From Planctomycetaceae bacterium (lineage in GTDB: Bacteria; Planctomycetota; Planctomycetia; Planctomycetales; Planctomycetaceae), in the NCBI GenBank assembly GCA_029259875.1, contig JAJDEK010000312.1, positions 1 through 8,119 on the forward strand: a stretch of DNA of 8,119 bases. The letters run 5' to 3'. The notes under the pieces were generated by a model. The model was not told the origin of the DNA and did no database searches. It worked only from the letters and a program-made list of their open reading frames with translations. Below, in pieces: positions 1 to 7,940 of the stretch. The position numbers were made by a program, and so were the translations under genes. Each line of letters begins with the position of its first letter. Within the stretch, counting starts at the first letter, position 1.

Positions 1-668
1 AAATAATAGACTCCAAAAATCGTACTGAACCAGTGGGCGTCCAGAGACATAATAAAATCGATCGCAGCAAACGATACCGTAAATGCATAGAGTAAAAGTG
101 CCGGACCACTCCGACGCTCCATCAAGAGTGTTAATTCAGGGTCGCCATTTTCATCTTGGGCAACAGACTTATTCAAGAAGAACCGTGCCAGGAAGATCCA
201 CGATCCAAAATAGATCACATATCGCAGAGCAAAGAAACCACCGTTTAAATAAGGGGCTTTCGCTTGCAATAGATGATCGCCGGCTACAATTTTTGGATTT
301 GCCCATTGATATAAAATATCGTTTCCAGAAAGTGTCACTAGAACGATTGGCAATACAAGAACCGCTAAGGGGATGACACCCATCGAGATAAATTCAGAGA
401 TGCGGCGTAGTACAACACTCCAACCTGCACGCGTCAATTGTTGAATCAGCACAAAGAACAAAGCACCAAGTGAAATGCTCAAAAAGAAAAATGTACTTTG
501 CAAATAAGAGAATGCAAAAATCTTTGTTCCGTTATCAGTAAATAGCCCTAACACAAACGCGACTGGCAGAAGCACAGCACATCCTAAGGCCACTTTCATC
601 GGAAGTGGCCCGAGTTCAGACAGTGTTTGAACGGAAATCTTATTATTTGTGTCAGGTGAAGTTTGCAT
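1..668 (-). CDS. actF: ACIII membrane subunit ActF (NrfD-like), 5' part only
   Basis: This is the first 222 codons of an open frame that continues past the left edge; full ActF is usually about 400 residues or more. It encodes a hydrophobic protein with a short polar N-terminus (residues 1-22) and several predicted membrane helices, roughly 24-44, 51-79, 90-112, 143-165 and 190-209. The end of the visible part reads MSLDAHWFSTIFGVYY (residues 207-222), a signature of the ActF/quinol:cytochrome c oxidoreductase membrane subunit. In the ACIII family ActF is a second NrfD-like subunit beside ActC; it is thought not to carry the primary quinol site but to offer a proton path. The ATG at 668-666 is chosen because the polar leader starts there. 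No strong Shine-Dalgarno sequence precedes it, only a weak AAGAA. It lies 58 bases after actDE on the same strand and is surely part of the same operon. Being last in the visible order fits ActF rather than a second ActC. Confidence 0.9.
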   Translation of the reverse strand, partial: MQTSPDTNNKISVQTLSELGPLPMKVALGCAVLLPVAFVLGLFTDNGTKIFAFSYLQSTFFFLSISLGALFFVLIQQLTRAGWSVVLRRISEFISMGVIPLAVLVLPIVLVTLSGNDILYQWANPKIVAGDHLLQAKAPYLNGGFFALRYVIYFGSWIFLARFFLNKSVAQDENGDPELTLLMERRSGPALLLYAFTVSFAAIDFIMSLDAHWFSTIFGVYY

Positions 669-675
669 AACTATT

Positions 676-705
676 CTTGTTTACAACAGAATGAAATTCA
701 ACAAG
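676..705 (-). repeat. Inverted repeat in the actDE-actF spacer
   Basis: The 58-base spacer contains a 6-base inverted repeat, CTTGTT at 676-681 and AACAAG at 700-705. Inside it is a 4-base pair of arms, GAAT (689-692) and ATTC (696-699), with a 3-base loop. On the transcript this could fold just 7 bases before the actF start codon. There is no following U-run, so it does not look like a terminator. It may affect actF translation or mRNA processing, but a stem this short in AT-rich sequence may also be chance. Confidence 0.35.
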
Positions 706-726
706 TTGCCTGTGGACTCTACTTTA

Positions 727-2130
727 TTACTTAGTATCCCGAAGCTTTCTTTTTTCAGCTTCAGAAATGGTATTCGCATCGATCTGATGACTCTTTTGCA
801 ACGCTTTCAGATACAGAATAATGGCCCAGCGATCCTCTGGTGGAACTTGTGAACCATACGCGGGCATCTTGCGGACACCATTCGTAATCGAATGATAAAG
901 ACGACCGATGGGAAGCTTACGCACATTTGCTGTATGATAAGAAGCTGGTTTTACCCAGGTCCCTTGTAGTAATTCCATCGCTCGCAATGAAACCAGACCA
1001 TCACCCTCACCACCAAGCCCATGGCAGGCAGAGCAGTAAATTCGATAGCGTTCTTTTCCACGAGCCATCAATTTTTCTGTAACTGGTACCGGAAATTCTG
1101 TTACCCAAGGTAACTTGTCCAGCTTAGCAGCAATAGGATCCACTACGGCGGGAGCAGCAGGTTTTTCTGCTGGAGTTTTATCTGTCGGTGCTTTCTTATC
1201 TGTGGCCTTTTTATCATCCGCTTTTTTCTCATCTTGTAATGCGATAACCACCACATCCTGATCTTCAGGGAGATATTTTAACCCATAATAGAAAGGGATG
1301 TTGTCGTCTTTAAATTGCCCGCGCGGAATCGTTCCTTTGATATTAGGACGAATTTCTCGACCATCGGGGAATAGATTTGTCGTATTCTGCGCCTTCAAAC
1401 TGGGCTGGAAGTCCATATCTTGGATAATGTGAATCCGTGGATTAGGGGATGTAGTTGTACGTAGATAAGCCACCAAACCCACTGAGAGTAACATTACAAC
1501 ACCAACCAGACTCAAACCCAACGTGAGACTACGAGGCAATTTGGCAGATTCCGTATCTGACCAGAACTCTTCTACGTGAATTGGTTTCAGAGATTTAAGA
1601 AACTCACCAGTATCGATCTCAGAAAACTTTGCGTCTTTGGCATCCATACTGATAAAGAACCGGTCATTCGTCACACGACGAAACGCATCCGATTTAAATA
1701 TCGGATTGTATAGTTTAGGCAACTGATTTAAGCCCAGCATGCCAAAAAATGCTCCAAAGGCGGCTAATAAAACGGAAAGTTCAAATGTAATGGGAATACT
1801 GGCGGGAATACTAAACAAGGGCTTGCCACTGATCAGAAATGGATAATCAACGGCGTTCATAAAGTATTGCATCCCAACCGCAATGGTACCACCGGTCAAT
1901 CCGCAGCCGGCAACAATCCAAGGCAAAATGGTCCACTTGATCCCCATCGCTTCATCAATACCATGAAGTGGAAAAGGTGTGTGAGTGTCCCACTTGCGAT
2001 AGCCGGCATCACGGACCTTCATTGATGCTTCGATCAATTCATCAGGATCATCGAACTCGGCAAGTAGCCCGAGAAGTTCAGGCTCTGCTTTTGCTTTTGT
2101 TTCTTCATGTTGTTCGATAGTCGTCGCCAT
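727..2130 (-). CDS. actDE: Fused ACIII subunits ActD (DUF3341) and ActE (monoheme cytochrome c)
   Basis: This 467-residue protein joins two ACIII subunits that are separate in most described complexes. Residues ~20-165 are a DUF3341/ActD domain: a small cytoplasmic fold with the conserved THTPFPLHGIDEAMG segment (49-63) and a two-helix hairpin (~66-90 and ~106-133). A third membrane helix lies at ~201-224. It is followed by the ActE lead-in: QPSLKAQNTTNLFPDGREIRP at about 242-262, ending in the GTIPRG motif at 266-271. Residues 301-330 are a low-complexity Lys/Asp/Ala/Pro stretch. The cytochrome c domain has one heme site CSACH (366-370) and a probable distal Met ligand at M422 in KMPAY. With ActD's usual topology the third helix would carry the heme domain to the periplasmic side, replacing the signal peptide or lipid anchor of a free ActE. 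The start ATG at 2130 has only an A-rich leader (AAAAAAGATT) and no clear Shine-Dalgarno. It lies 67 bases after actC. Confidence 0.93.
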   Translation of the reverse strand: MATTIEQHEETKAKAEPELLGLLAEFDDPDELIEASMKVRDAGYRKWDTHTPFPLHGIDEAMGIKWTILPWIVAGCGLTGGTIAVGMQYFMNAVDYPFLISGKPLFSIPASIPITFELSVLLAAFGAFFGMLGLNQLPKLYNPIFKSDAFRRVTNDRFFISMDAKDAKFSEIDTGEFLKSLKPIHVEEFWSDTESAKLPRSLTLGLSLVGVVMLLSVGLVAYLRTTTSPNPRIHIIQDMDFQPSLKAQNTTNLFPDGREIRPNIKGTIPRGQFKDDNIPFYYGLKYLPEDQDVVVIALQDEKKADDKKATDKKAPTDKTPAEKPAAPAVVDPIAAKLDKLPWVTEFPVPVTEKLMARGKERYRIYCSACHGLGGEGDGLVSLRAMELLQGTWVKPASYHTANVRKLPIGRLYHSITNGVRKMPAYGSQVPPEDRWAIILYLKALQKSHQIDANTISEAEKRKLRDTK

Positions 2131-2156
2131 AATCTTTTTTATTCAATAATGAGTTA

Positions 2157-2198
2157 AGTCGTACCTGACTGTTAGCCTGCTAATAGAGGAACCCCTAT
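2157..2198 (-). repeat. Three small inverted repeats in the actC-actDE spacer
   Basis: Three short stem-loop candidates follow one another directly after the actC stop codon. ATAGAGGAACCCCTAT at 2183-2198 would pair as 6 base pairs including one G-U on the transcript, starting at the last base of the stop codon. TTAGC-CT-GCTAA lies at 2172-2183 and shares one base with the first, so the two cannot both form fully. AGTC-6 bases-GACT lies at 2157-2170. None is followed by a U-tract, so a rho-independent terminator is unlikely. They may be processing or stability elements between cistrons; their function is unproven. Confidence 0.35.
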
Positions 2199-3592
2199 CA
2201 ATGATCACCTTTGCCACTCGGACGAGGCATCACACTTTTAACTTCTGCCATTGCCACCATCGGCATGAATTTACAGAAGAGCAGGAACAGTGTCATAAAC
2301 AAACCAAAACTACCAATAAGCATTAAGACATCGACAATCGTGGGTTGGAAATATCCCCAACTGGAAGGCAGAAAATCACGGCTTAATGATGTGACTGTAA
2401 TCACAAACCGCTCAAACCACATGCCGATATTCACAAAAATACAAACCACAAAAATCATCCAGGGAGTAGTGCGTATTTTCTTAATCCAGAATAATTGAGG
2501 ACTGATAACGTTGCAGCTCACCATAATCCAGTAAGCCCATGCATAAGGCCCAAAGGCACGGTTAATAAACGCGAACATTTCATAGCGGTTACCACCATAC
2601 CAGGCAATGAAAAATTCCATCGCATAGGCATAACCCACCATCGACCCCGTGGCAATAATCACCTTCGTCATGTTTTCCAAGTGACGATCTGTCAGCAAAT
2701 CTTTGATGCCGCAGATTGATCTGGCAGGAATCATTAAAGTGAGCACCATTGCGAAACCACTAAAGACCGCCCCTGCCACAAAGTAAGGAGGAAAAATAGT
2801 TGTATGCCAACCCGGTAATTGTGAAACAGCAAAGTCAAAACTAACGATAGTATGCACACTTAATACCAACGGTGCTGCTAATGCTGCTAATAACAAGTAA
2901 GCTCTTTCGTAGCGATGCCAGTGTCTCGAAGAACCATTCCATCCCAAGGAAAGCAAACCGTAGGCAAACTGTTGAATTTTTCCTTTTGCACGATCCCGCA
3001 ATGTCGCCAGATCGGGAATCATTCCCATATACCAAAATAACAGGGAAACTGTTGCATAAGTCGAAACGGCAAACACGTCCCACAGTAGAGGACTGCGGAA
3101 GTTAGGCCACATTGACATTTGATTGGGAATCGGAAAAAGCCAATATGCCAACCAGACCCGTCCAATATGAATTCCAGGAAATACTCCCGCACAGATCACA
3201 GCAAAAATTGTCATTGCTTCAGCAGCACGGTTAATTCCAGTACGCCAGTCCTGGCGGAAGAGAAACAAAATCGCAGAAATCAAAGTACCAGCATGGCCAA
3301 TACCGACCCAGAATACGAAGTTCACAATCGGCCAGCCCCAGAATACAGGACTGCGGTTACCCCAGACACCGACACCAGTGATAATCAAATATCCGATCAG
3401 GCCAAACAGCATTCCCATCAAGGAGGCTGAAATCCCGAGCGCCACATACCACGACAGGGGTGTTTTACATTCAGCCAATCTACAGACGGCTTCGGTTACA
3501 GTCCCATAATCGTGTGCACCGGTCACGAGCGGAGTTCGCTTACCGGGAACTTCGATTGTTGTGTCAATTGGCTCTGCTGTTACTGAAGCCAT
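2198..3592 (-). CDS. actC: ACIII quinol-binding membrane subunit ActC (NrfD/PsrC family)
   Basis: This 464-residue polytopic membrane protein of the NrfD/PsrC superfamily has a length and about ten predicted helices that match ActC of ACIII. In family structures ActC docks under ActB and holds the quinol oxidation site and part of a proton path. Visible hallmarks are a soluble N-terminus (1-45) with [29 protein letters not shown] at ~95-111 with H100, FPGIHIGR at 138-145, [11 protein letters not shown] at ~245-255 with D253, and WFERF at 392-396. The histidine and acidic residues in such segments are the ones implicated in quinol and proton chemistry, though I have not aligned them to a solved structure. 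NrfD proteins also serve polysulfide, nitrite and DMSO reductases. The neighbours actA, actB, actDE and actF make ACIII the firm choice. The ATG at 3592-3590 has no strong Shine-Dalgarno. It lies 76 bases after the actB stop. Confidence 0.96.
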   Translation of the reverse strand: MASVTAEPIDTTIEVPGKRTPLVTGAHDYGTVTEAVCRLAECKTPLSWYVALGISASLMGMLFGLIGYLIITGVGVWGNRSPVFWGWPIVNFVFWVGIGHAGTLISAILFLFRQDWRTGINRAAEAMTIFAVICAGVFPGIHIGRVWLAYWLFPIPNQMSMWPNFRSPLLWDVFAVSTYATVSLLFWYMGMIPDLATLRDRAKGKIQQFAYGLLSLGWNGSSRHWHRYERAYLLLAALAAPLVLSVHTIVSFDFAVSQLPGWHTTIFPPYFVAGAVFSGFAMVLTLMIPARSICGIKDLLTDRHLENMTKVIIATGSMVGYAYAMEFFIAWYGGNRYEMFAFINRAFGPYAWAYWIMVSCNVISPQLFWIKKIRTTPWMIFVVCIFVNIGMWFERFVITVTSLSRDFLPSSWGYFQPTIVDVLMLIGSFGLFMTLFLLFCKFMPMVAMAEVKSVMPRPSGKGDH

Positions 3593-3668
3593 GGCTTTTG
3601 ATATCTTTACTTTATAATTCTAAGGATTGGTAAATCTAACCGTCAAACTCGTATCTATTTATTAACTA

Positions 3669-6600
3669 CTAATGCTTTTCCGCCTTTTCTTGATGATCAG
3701 CATCAGCGTGTTGTTCCCCATGCCCATGCCCCTCTGTTGATGGCTTTGCCAAAGAAGGGTGTGGATTCAATATACGGGCTAAGTAAGCAGTTCTCGGTTT
3801 GATATTCAATTCAGAAAGAACCGCATAGGATCTGGGATTCGCATGTGCTTTTGCAACAAGTGATTTCTCATTATTCAAGTCACCAAATTCAATGGCATTT
3901 GCTGGACATGCTTGCTGGCAGGCAGTGACAATTTCACCATCTTCAATGGGACGCTGCTCGTTTTTGGATTCGATTTGAACAGCCTTGATGCGCTGCACAC
4001 AATAAGTACATTTCTCCATCACCCCACGATGACGTACTGTCACCTCAGGATTAAGAACCAATGCCTGCAATTTTCGATTCGGATCTTCATAGACCTTGTT
4101 GTAGTTAAAGTAGTTAAACCGTCGCACTTTGTAAGGGCAGTTGTTGGCACAGTAACGGGTTCCCACACAGCGATTATACACCATGTCATTCAACCCTTCG
4201 TCTGTGTGCACAGTCGCCGCAACCGGGCAAACCTGTTCGCAAGGTGCCAATTCACATTGCTGACAAAACATCGGCTGAATCGAAACGCCGGGATTATCAA
4301 TATCGTCACCAGTAAAGTAACGGTCCACGCGCAACCAGTGCATCTCGCGGCTTTTAATCACCTGCTCACGGCCTACAACGGGAACGTTATTCTCCGCCTG
4401 ACAGGCAACACTACAGGCATTACAGCCCACACACTTTGTTAAATCGACTGACATCCCCCACGCTTGTCCCTCATAAGAAAGCTCTTCCCATAAGGATTTC
4501 AGCTCAGGATGGTGCGTTCGCTCTTTGGCAAAATCGGGATTCTTTTTATACTCACTGACATCGCCTTCACGTACAAGCTGACCAACCCGACCATGAATTT
4601 CACCCGCACCAACCGTGTCGATACTGTGATGGTCTTGAGTGATCGCGAGTTCGTATTGCTTATCTGTTTTTTCAACCTTTAACCCGGTGGCAAAGTCCGT
4701 TTTTCCTTTTGACTGGAGCGCTGCAATATTTTCACCAACCGGCGCGACATCTCGGGCAACATCACCACCAACCAAACCGGCAGCAGTTCGACCATAACCC
4801 AAGGCCACTGCAATTGAGTTCGGAGCCTGCCCTGGAAGAACATAGACTGGAAGTTCAATTGACTTCCCATCCAAAATCAACTTCACGACAGAACCAAATT
4901 CAACTCCCAGACTTTTTGCCGTGCTTGGAGCAATTATGGCAGCATTATCCCAAGTGACTTTCGTAAGATTGTCGGGGGTCTCCTGTAACCAACCACTGTT
5001 TGCAAATCGGCCGTCATAAACCTGTGGGCTGGGATAAAAAACCAACTCAAACTCTTCGTTAGCGGCATCAACTGCTTTAGCTGGAGGAAGTGTTTTCGCT
5101 TTCGGCGACACGGCACCCAGAGCACTACCCTTCAAAATGCCATCATGCACCAGACGACGCCAGGAAGCATTCACGGCCATCGGATCCAATGAACCCTTCA
5201 CAGCTTCTTTAATCAAATCCAGAGTACTCGGATGTTTTTCACCGCATAAAATTGCCAGCAGTTCGACTTCGGACTTACCATCATGCAGTGGCTCAATCAG
5301 AGGCTGTGCAACACAAAGCGTCCCATCATAAGAACGAGCATCACCCCATTGCTCAAACGGATGTGTTTTCGGCAGATGCCATTTACACAACAGAGATGTC
5401 TCATCTTCGTACTCACCAAGATGAATGGAATTGGGAACCTTGGACAAAGCAGTCACAAATTCGATATCACCAGGAGCATTATATGCTGGATTCCCACCAA
5501 TAATCACCAAAGTATCGACGGCCCCAGACTGCATTTCTGCAGTCAACTTTGTTAATGCTTCAACGGAAGAAATGTTTCTAGCCAAGGGCTCTTTGCTATA
5601 GCGAATGGTTTTACCAACATTGCCCAACCGCTCATTTAATGCGTGAACCTGGGCATGCAGCTCAGCAGGCTGACCTGCGCCAATCGCAATTAAACTCAAA
5701 CCCTGATTAGCAACCAAATCCTCGGCCATCGCCGCCAGGACTTTCTCTGCATAACTATCGCCGGCGGCTTCTGGCTTCTTGCCAGACAACAGGTCTTGAA
5801 CCTGCGCCTCAAGCTTTGCCAGAAAGAAACCAAGATCGACAGAGCGCGTTGGTAGCCGATGATCGGCTGCGAGTCCGGTTGTTGTAAATCGACTTTCAAC
5901 AGCATACAAACGGTTCATTTCACCCGCAGCAGGATCGCGCCGGGCAGCCCAATCACGTGTGTGAAGCAACGCTGCTGGATGCTCAGACAGCAAATCCTCA
6001 TCCAGACAAACCACGATATCCGCTTTACTCAAATCGAAATGCGGTCGAACTACTTCTCCGAATGCCAACTTTGAACCGGCATAAACATTGTCGCGAGAAC
6101 AAGCGGTATAGTCATACCACTGCGATTTTGGAAACAGAGTAGAAAACTTTTCCTGCAGACCTTTTCTGGCAGCCGAAGAACTCACATCAGCCAAGACACG
6201 CAGTTTGGCACCACCATCCCGCTTTGCCTGACCTAAGACAGAATCGGAATACTCTAAAAACGCCTGCCAACCACGAGCGTAACGCGCCCCATCCTTGCGT
6301 TCGACAACCCCTACAGCCCGATCAGGATCGTATAACGATAACGTTTCCGACTGCGCAAAAACAGAAGAAGCCCCTTTACTCTGAGGTGCATCAGGATTTC
6401 CTTCCACTTTAATGGGCCGACCATCATAACAGGTCACCAGTAGACTTTCAGCCAGTCCCCCTAACTCCATAAAGGTCGCATACTTCTGTGGCATCCCAGG
6501 AATCAGACCTTCGGGACGTGATACACTGGGAGAAATCTTCTCATCTTCCCAACGACAACCCGAGACCCCAGCCAGAGCCACAGATGCCCCCATAATCTGC

Positions 6601-6728
6601 AACCAGCGACGACGCGACACCCCTTCAGGATACTCGGAAGCTGCTACCGGAAACTCTCGATCTAAAATTTCTTGAAACTCGGGCGTGGAATGCAATTCAT
6701 CCAGACTTCGCCAATATTTCTTATCCAC
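3669..6728 (-). CDS. actB: ACIII large Fe-S subunit ActB (molybdopterin-oxidoreductase-like + Fe-S domain fusion)
   Basis: This is the 1019-residue peripheral electron-transfer subunit of ACIII, counted from a GTG start. Residues 1-~38 match the extended Tat-leader domain of MoCo/4Fe-4S proteins (DKKYWRSLDEL). It is followed by a twin-arginine core SRRRWLQIMGAS (38-49) and a lipobox-like VSGC with C58. Residues ~80-690 resemble a molybdopterin oxidoreductase but, as in all ActB, probably bind no molybdenum cofactor. The C-terminal Fe-S domain carries fifteen ligand cysteines: 766, 769, 772, 776; 822, 825, 830, 834; 854, 860, 864; 907, 910; 937, 941. This number fits three 4Fe-4S and one 3Fe-4S cluster. 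The last ~20 residues are His-rich. GTG at 6728-6726 is preferred because the leader homology begins there and AAGGGG lies 7 bases upstream. A TTG at 6761-6759 would add 11 residues and overlap actA by 22 bases. The protein sits on the periplasmic face and passes electrons from the ActC quinol site to ActA and ActE. Confidence 0.95.
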   Translation of the reverse strand: MDKKYWRSLDELHSTPEFQEILDREFPVAASEYPEGVSRRRWLQIMGASVALAGVSGCRWEDEKISPSVSRPEGLIPGMPQKYATFMELGGLAESLLVTCYDGRPIKVEGNPDAPQSKGASSVFAQSETLSLYDPDRAVGVVERKDGARYARGWQAFLEYSDSVLGQAKRDGGAKLRVLADVSSSAARKGLQEKFSTLFPKSQWYDYTACSRDNVYAGSKLAFGEVVRPHFDLSKADIVVCLDEDLLSEHPAALLHTRDWAARRDPAAGEMNRLYAVESRFTTTGLAADHRLPTRSVDLGFFLAKLEAQVQDLLSGKKPEAAGDSYAEKVLAAMAEDLVANQGLSLIAIGAGQPAELHAQVHALNERLGNVGKTIRYSKEPLARNISSVEALTKLTAEMQSGAVDTLVIIGGNPAYNAPGDIEFVTALSKVPNSIHLGEYEDETSLLCKWHLPKTHPFEQWGDARSYDGTLCVAQPLIEPLHDGKSEVELLAILCGEKHPSTLDLIKEAVKGSLDPMAVNASWRRLVHDGILKGSALGAVSPKAKTLPPAKAVDAANEEFELVFYPSPQVYDGRFANSGWLQETPDNLTKVTWDNAAIIAPSTAKSLGVEFGSVVKLILDGKSIELPVYVLPGQAPNSIAVALGYGRTAAGLVGGDVARDVAPVGENIAALQSKGKTDFATGLKVEKTDKQYELAITQDHHSIDTVGAGEIHGRVGQLVREGDVSEYKKNPDFAKERTHHPELKSLWEELSYEGQAWGMSVDLTKCVGCNACSVACQAENNVPVVGREQVIKSREMHWLRVDRYFTGDDIDNPGVSIQPMFCQQCELAPCEQVCPVAATVHTDEGLNDMVYNRCVGTRYCANNCPYKVRRFNYFNYNKVYEDPNRKLQALVLNPEVTVRHRGVMEKCTYCVQRIKAVQIESKNEQRPIEDGEIVTACQQACPANAIEFGDLNNEKSLVAKAHANPRSYAVLSELNIKPRTAYLARILNPHPSLAKPSTEGHGHGEQHADADHQEKAEKH

Positions 6729-6735
6729 AACCGAA

Positions 6736-6741
6736 CCCCTT
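6736..6741 (-). promoter_or_regulatory. Ribosome binding site of actB, overlapping the actA stop codon
   Basis: On the minus strand the actA stop TAA (6742-6740) runs straight into GGGG, giving AAGGGG at 6741-6736. This is 7 bases ahead of the GTG at 6728. It is a clear Shine-Dalgarno-like sequence in an operon where most other genes lack one. It decides the start of actB in favour of GTG over the upstream TTG at 6761 and suggests translational coupling of actA and actB. Confidence 0.6.
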
Positions 6742-7423
6742 AGCGGTGACACGTAGAACAATTAGTAGAAGGATTTAAATTCAGTTCCTTACGAACCTTT
6801 TCACCCACCTCATGCGGATCACCATCAGCCTCCCAATCAAGCTTTGTCACAAACTCTGGTGGACGAAGGTTAGGTTCAGGATTCCGATGACACTTCAAAC
6901 ACCAACCCATACTCAGCGGTTCCACCTGAGTCACTTTTTCCATTTTGTCAACTCGCCCATGACAGGCAACACAACTCACACCACGACGAACATGAGCGCT
7001 ATGATTAAAATAAACATAATCTGGCAAGTCATGAACACGTCGCCACTGCATCGACTTACCCGTTGCCTGACTTTCTCGAATGGGTGCAAGCTTTGCACTT
7101 GTCGAATGAATGGAAACTGTATTAACGACTCCATTTGCATCGGCACCACTGTGGCAGTTTAAACAAGTAGAAGTGGGAGGAATTGCAGCGTGACCAGCAA
7201 CTTCAACAGTATTGTGGCAATATCGGCAATCGAGCTTCAACTTACCTGCATGCAACGCATGACTGAAAGGCAAGGGCTGCTCTGGCTGATAACCCACGTC
7301 TGTCGTTTCAGGGCTTGCCCCAAAAGCTACCATCCCAATGACATACAAGGCACCAACCGCACCCAGCGCACCGAGCACTGGTACAATCGTATTTGCCCAT
7401 TTCGGAAATAGAAAACGATCCAT
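6740..7423 (-). CDS. actA: ACIII pentaheme cytochrome c subunit ActA
   Basis: This 227-residue cytochrome has five c-type heme sites: CRYCH (66-70), CLNCH (87-91), CVACH (151-155), CLKCH (175-179) and CSTCH (222-226). Five hemes, the length and the segments [12 protein letters not shown] and [17 protein letters not shown] identify ActA of ACIII rather than a nitrite-reductase or tetraheme NapC/NirT protein. A single hydrophobic helix at ~11-35 would serve as an uncleaved signal anchor, with all hemes on the periplasmic side. Histidines such as H54, H57 and H141 in FSHALHAG and FNHSAHV are probable distal heme ligands. In the complex ActA takes electrons from ActB's clusters and passes them toward ActE or an external acceptor. 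The ATG at 7423-7421 has an AGGT ribosome-binding sequence at 7435-7432, 8 bases upstream. It is the first gene of the operon, and its stop lies 11 bases before the preferred actB start. The last heme motif ends one residue before the C-terminus. Confidence 0.96.
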   Translation of the reverse strand: MDRFLFPKWANTIVPVLGALGAVGALYVIGMVAFGASPETTDVGYQPEQPLPFSHALHAGKLKLDCRYCHNTVEVAGHAAIPPTSTCLNCHSGADANGVVNTVSIHSTSAKLAPIRESQATGKSMQWRRVHDLPDYVYFNHSAHVRRGVSCVACHGRVDKMEKVTQVEPLSMGWCLKCHRNPEPNLRPPEFVTKLDWEADGDPHEVGEKVRKELNLNPSTNCSTCHR

Positions 7424-7581
7424 TTTGAGATACCTGATGAGACCTTTTGAGCAAAATCACCATCCAAAAGTAGAACGAACCCCTGGAATTGATATGGCTA
7501 TCTTATGGTCAAAGCGGACTTTTCACTTTGTTGTAGGGTAGAATCCCCAACTCAGTAGGAAGGATAGATGCATGAAGAAAA

Positions 7582-7606
7582 CTAAGCAATGCATTCTCTA
7601 AGCAAT
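7582..7606. repeat. 9-base direct repeat CTAAGCAAT, two copies
   Basis: CTAAGCAAT occurs at 7582-7590 and again at 7598-7606, separated by 7 bases (16-base period, about one and a half helical turns). It lies about 160-185 bases upstream of the actA start. It could be a pair of regulator-binding half sites, a short duplication or chance. No regulator can be named from this. Confidence 0.35.
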
Positions 7607-7848
7607 AGCCGCAAGTTTCTTGGACTCGGGAGATAGCAGATTAGAAATTCTCAATAATGGGGACAGGCTGTAAAACTCTGCCGGTTAAGCAGTCAAGAGA
7701 ATGCCAAGTAAAAACCTCCCTGCCTAAGTATCATTTTCCGACTCAACACTTTTGAAGCAGTCGGCATCATTTCAAAATCGGTCGTTTATATTTTGTACAA
7801 CGTTTCACCTCTTCAAGAACGACTTTTATTACATACGATTTATTCATA

Positions 7849-7940
7849 GCAAGCTACTGCTTCGCATCACTGTAGGTTGATAGCACTCTTCACTCTGGAT
7901 CAAAAGATCCTTCAGGCTATGTAAGCCCGCTGAAATCAGC
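7849..7940 (-). ncRNA. Cluster of stem-loops downstream of the transposase; possible IS110-family guide RNA region
   Basis: Four short inverted repeats fall within 92 bases, 49-140 bases after the transposase stop on the same strand. GCAAGC-TACT-GCTT(C)GC lies at 7849-7865, with one bulged base. ATAGC (7880-7884) pairs with GCTAT (7916-7920), enclosing the perfect hairpin GGATC-AAAA-GATCC (7897-7910). GCTG-AAAT-CAGC lies at 7929-7940. IS110-family elements encode a structured bridge/seek RNA in a non-coding end; in the IS1111 group it lies downstream of the transposase. The position fits that arrangement, but no guide loops or element boundary could be identified, so this is only a candidate. 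Confidence 0.25.

Noticed and set aside
3912..4442. Plus-strand open frame of 176 codons opposite actB
   Set aside because: It lies wholly inside the conserved Fe-S domain of actB on the other strand, has no recognisable motif and no plausible ribosome-binding context. It is an antisense shadow.
3669..6728. ActB as a true molybdenum enzyme such as formate dehydrogenase or polysulfide reductase
   Set aside because: The large and Fe-S domains are fused, the extended Tat leader is of ActB type, and the neighbours are a pentaheme cytochrome, ActC, DUF3341 and ActF. This set defines ACIII, whose ActB has lost the molybdenum cofactor.
6812..7162. Plus-strand open frame of 116 codons opposite actA
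   Set aside because: It is the complement of the heme-binding actA coding sequence; its Thr/His-rich composition is what an antisense reading gives.
7484..7512. TTGACC at 7512-7507 (minus strand) as the -35 box of an actA promoter
   Set aside because: No reasonable -10 hexamer follows at 16-18 bases (the sequence there is AATTCC/ATTCCA-like), so I do not call a promoter.
7897..7910. GGATC-AAAA-GATCC hairpin as a rho-independent terminator
   Set aside because: The stem is only 5 base pairs, is not GC-rich, and no T-run follows on either strand.
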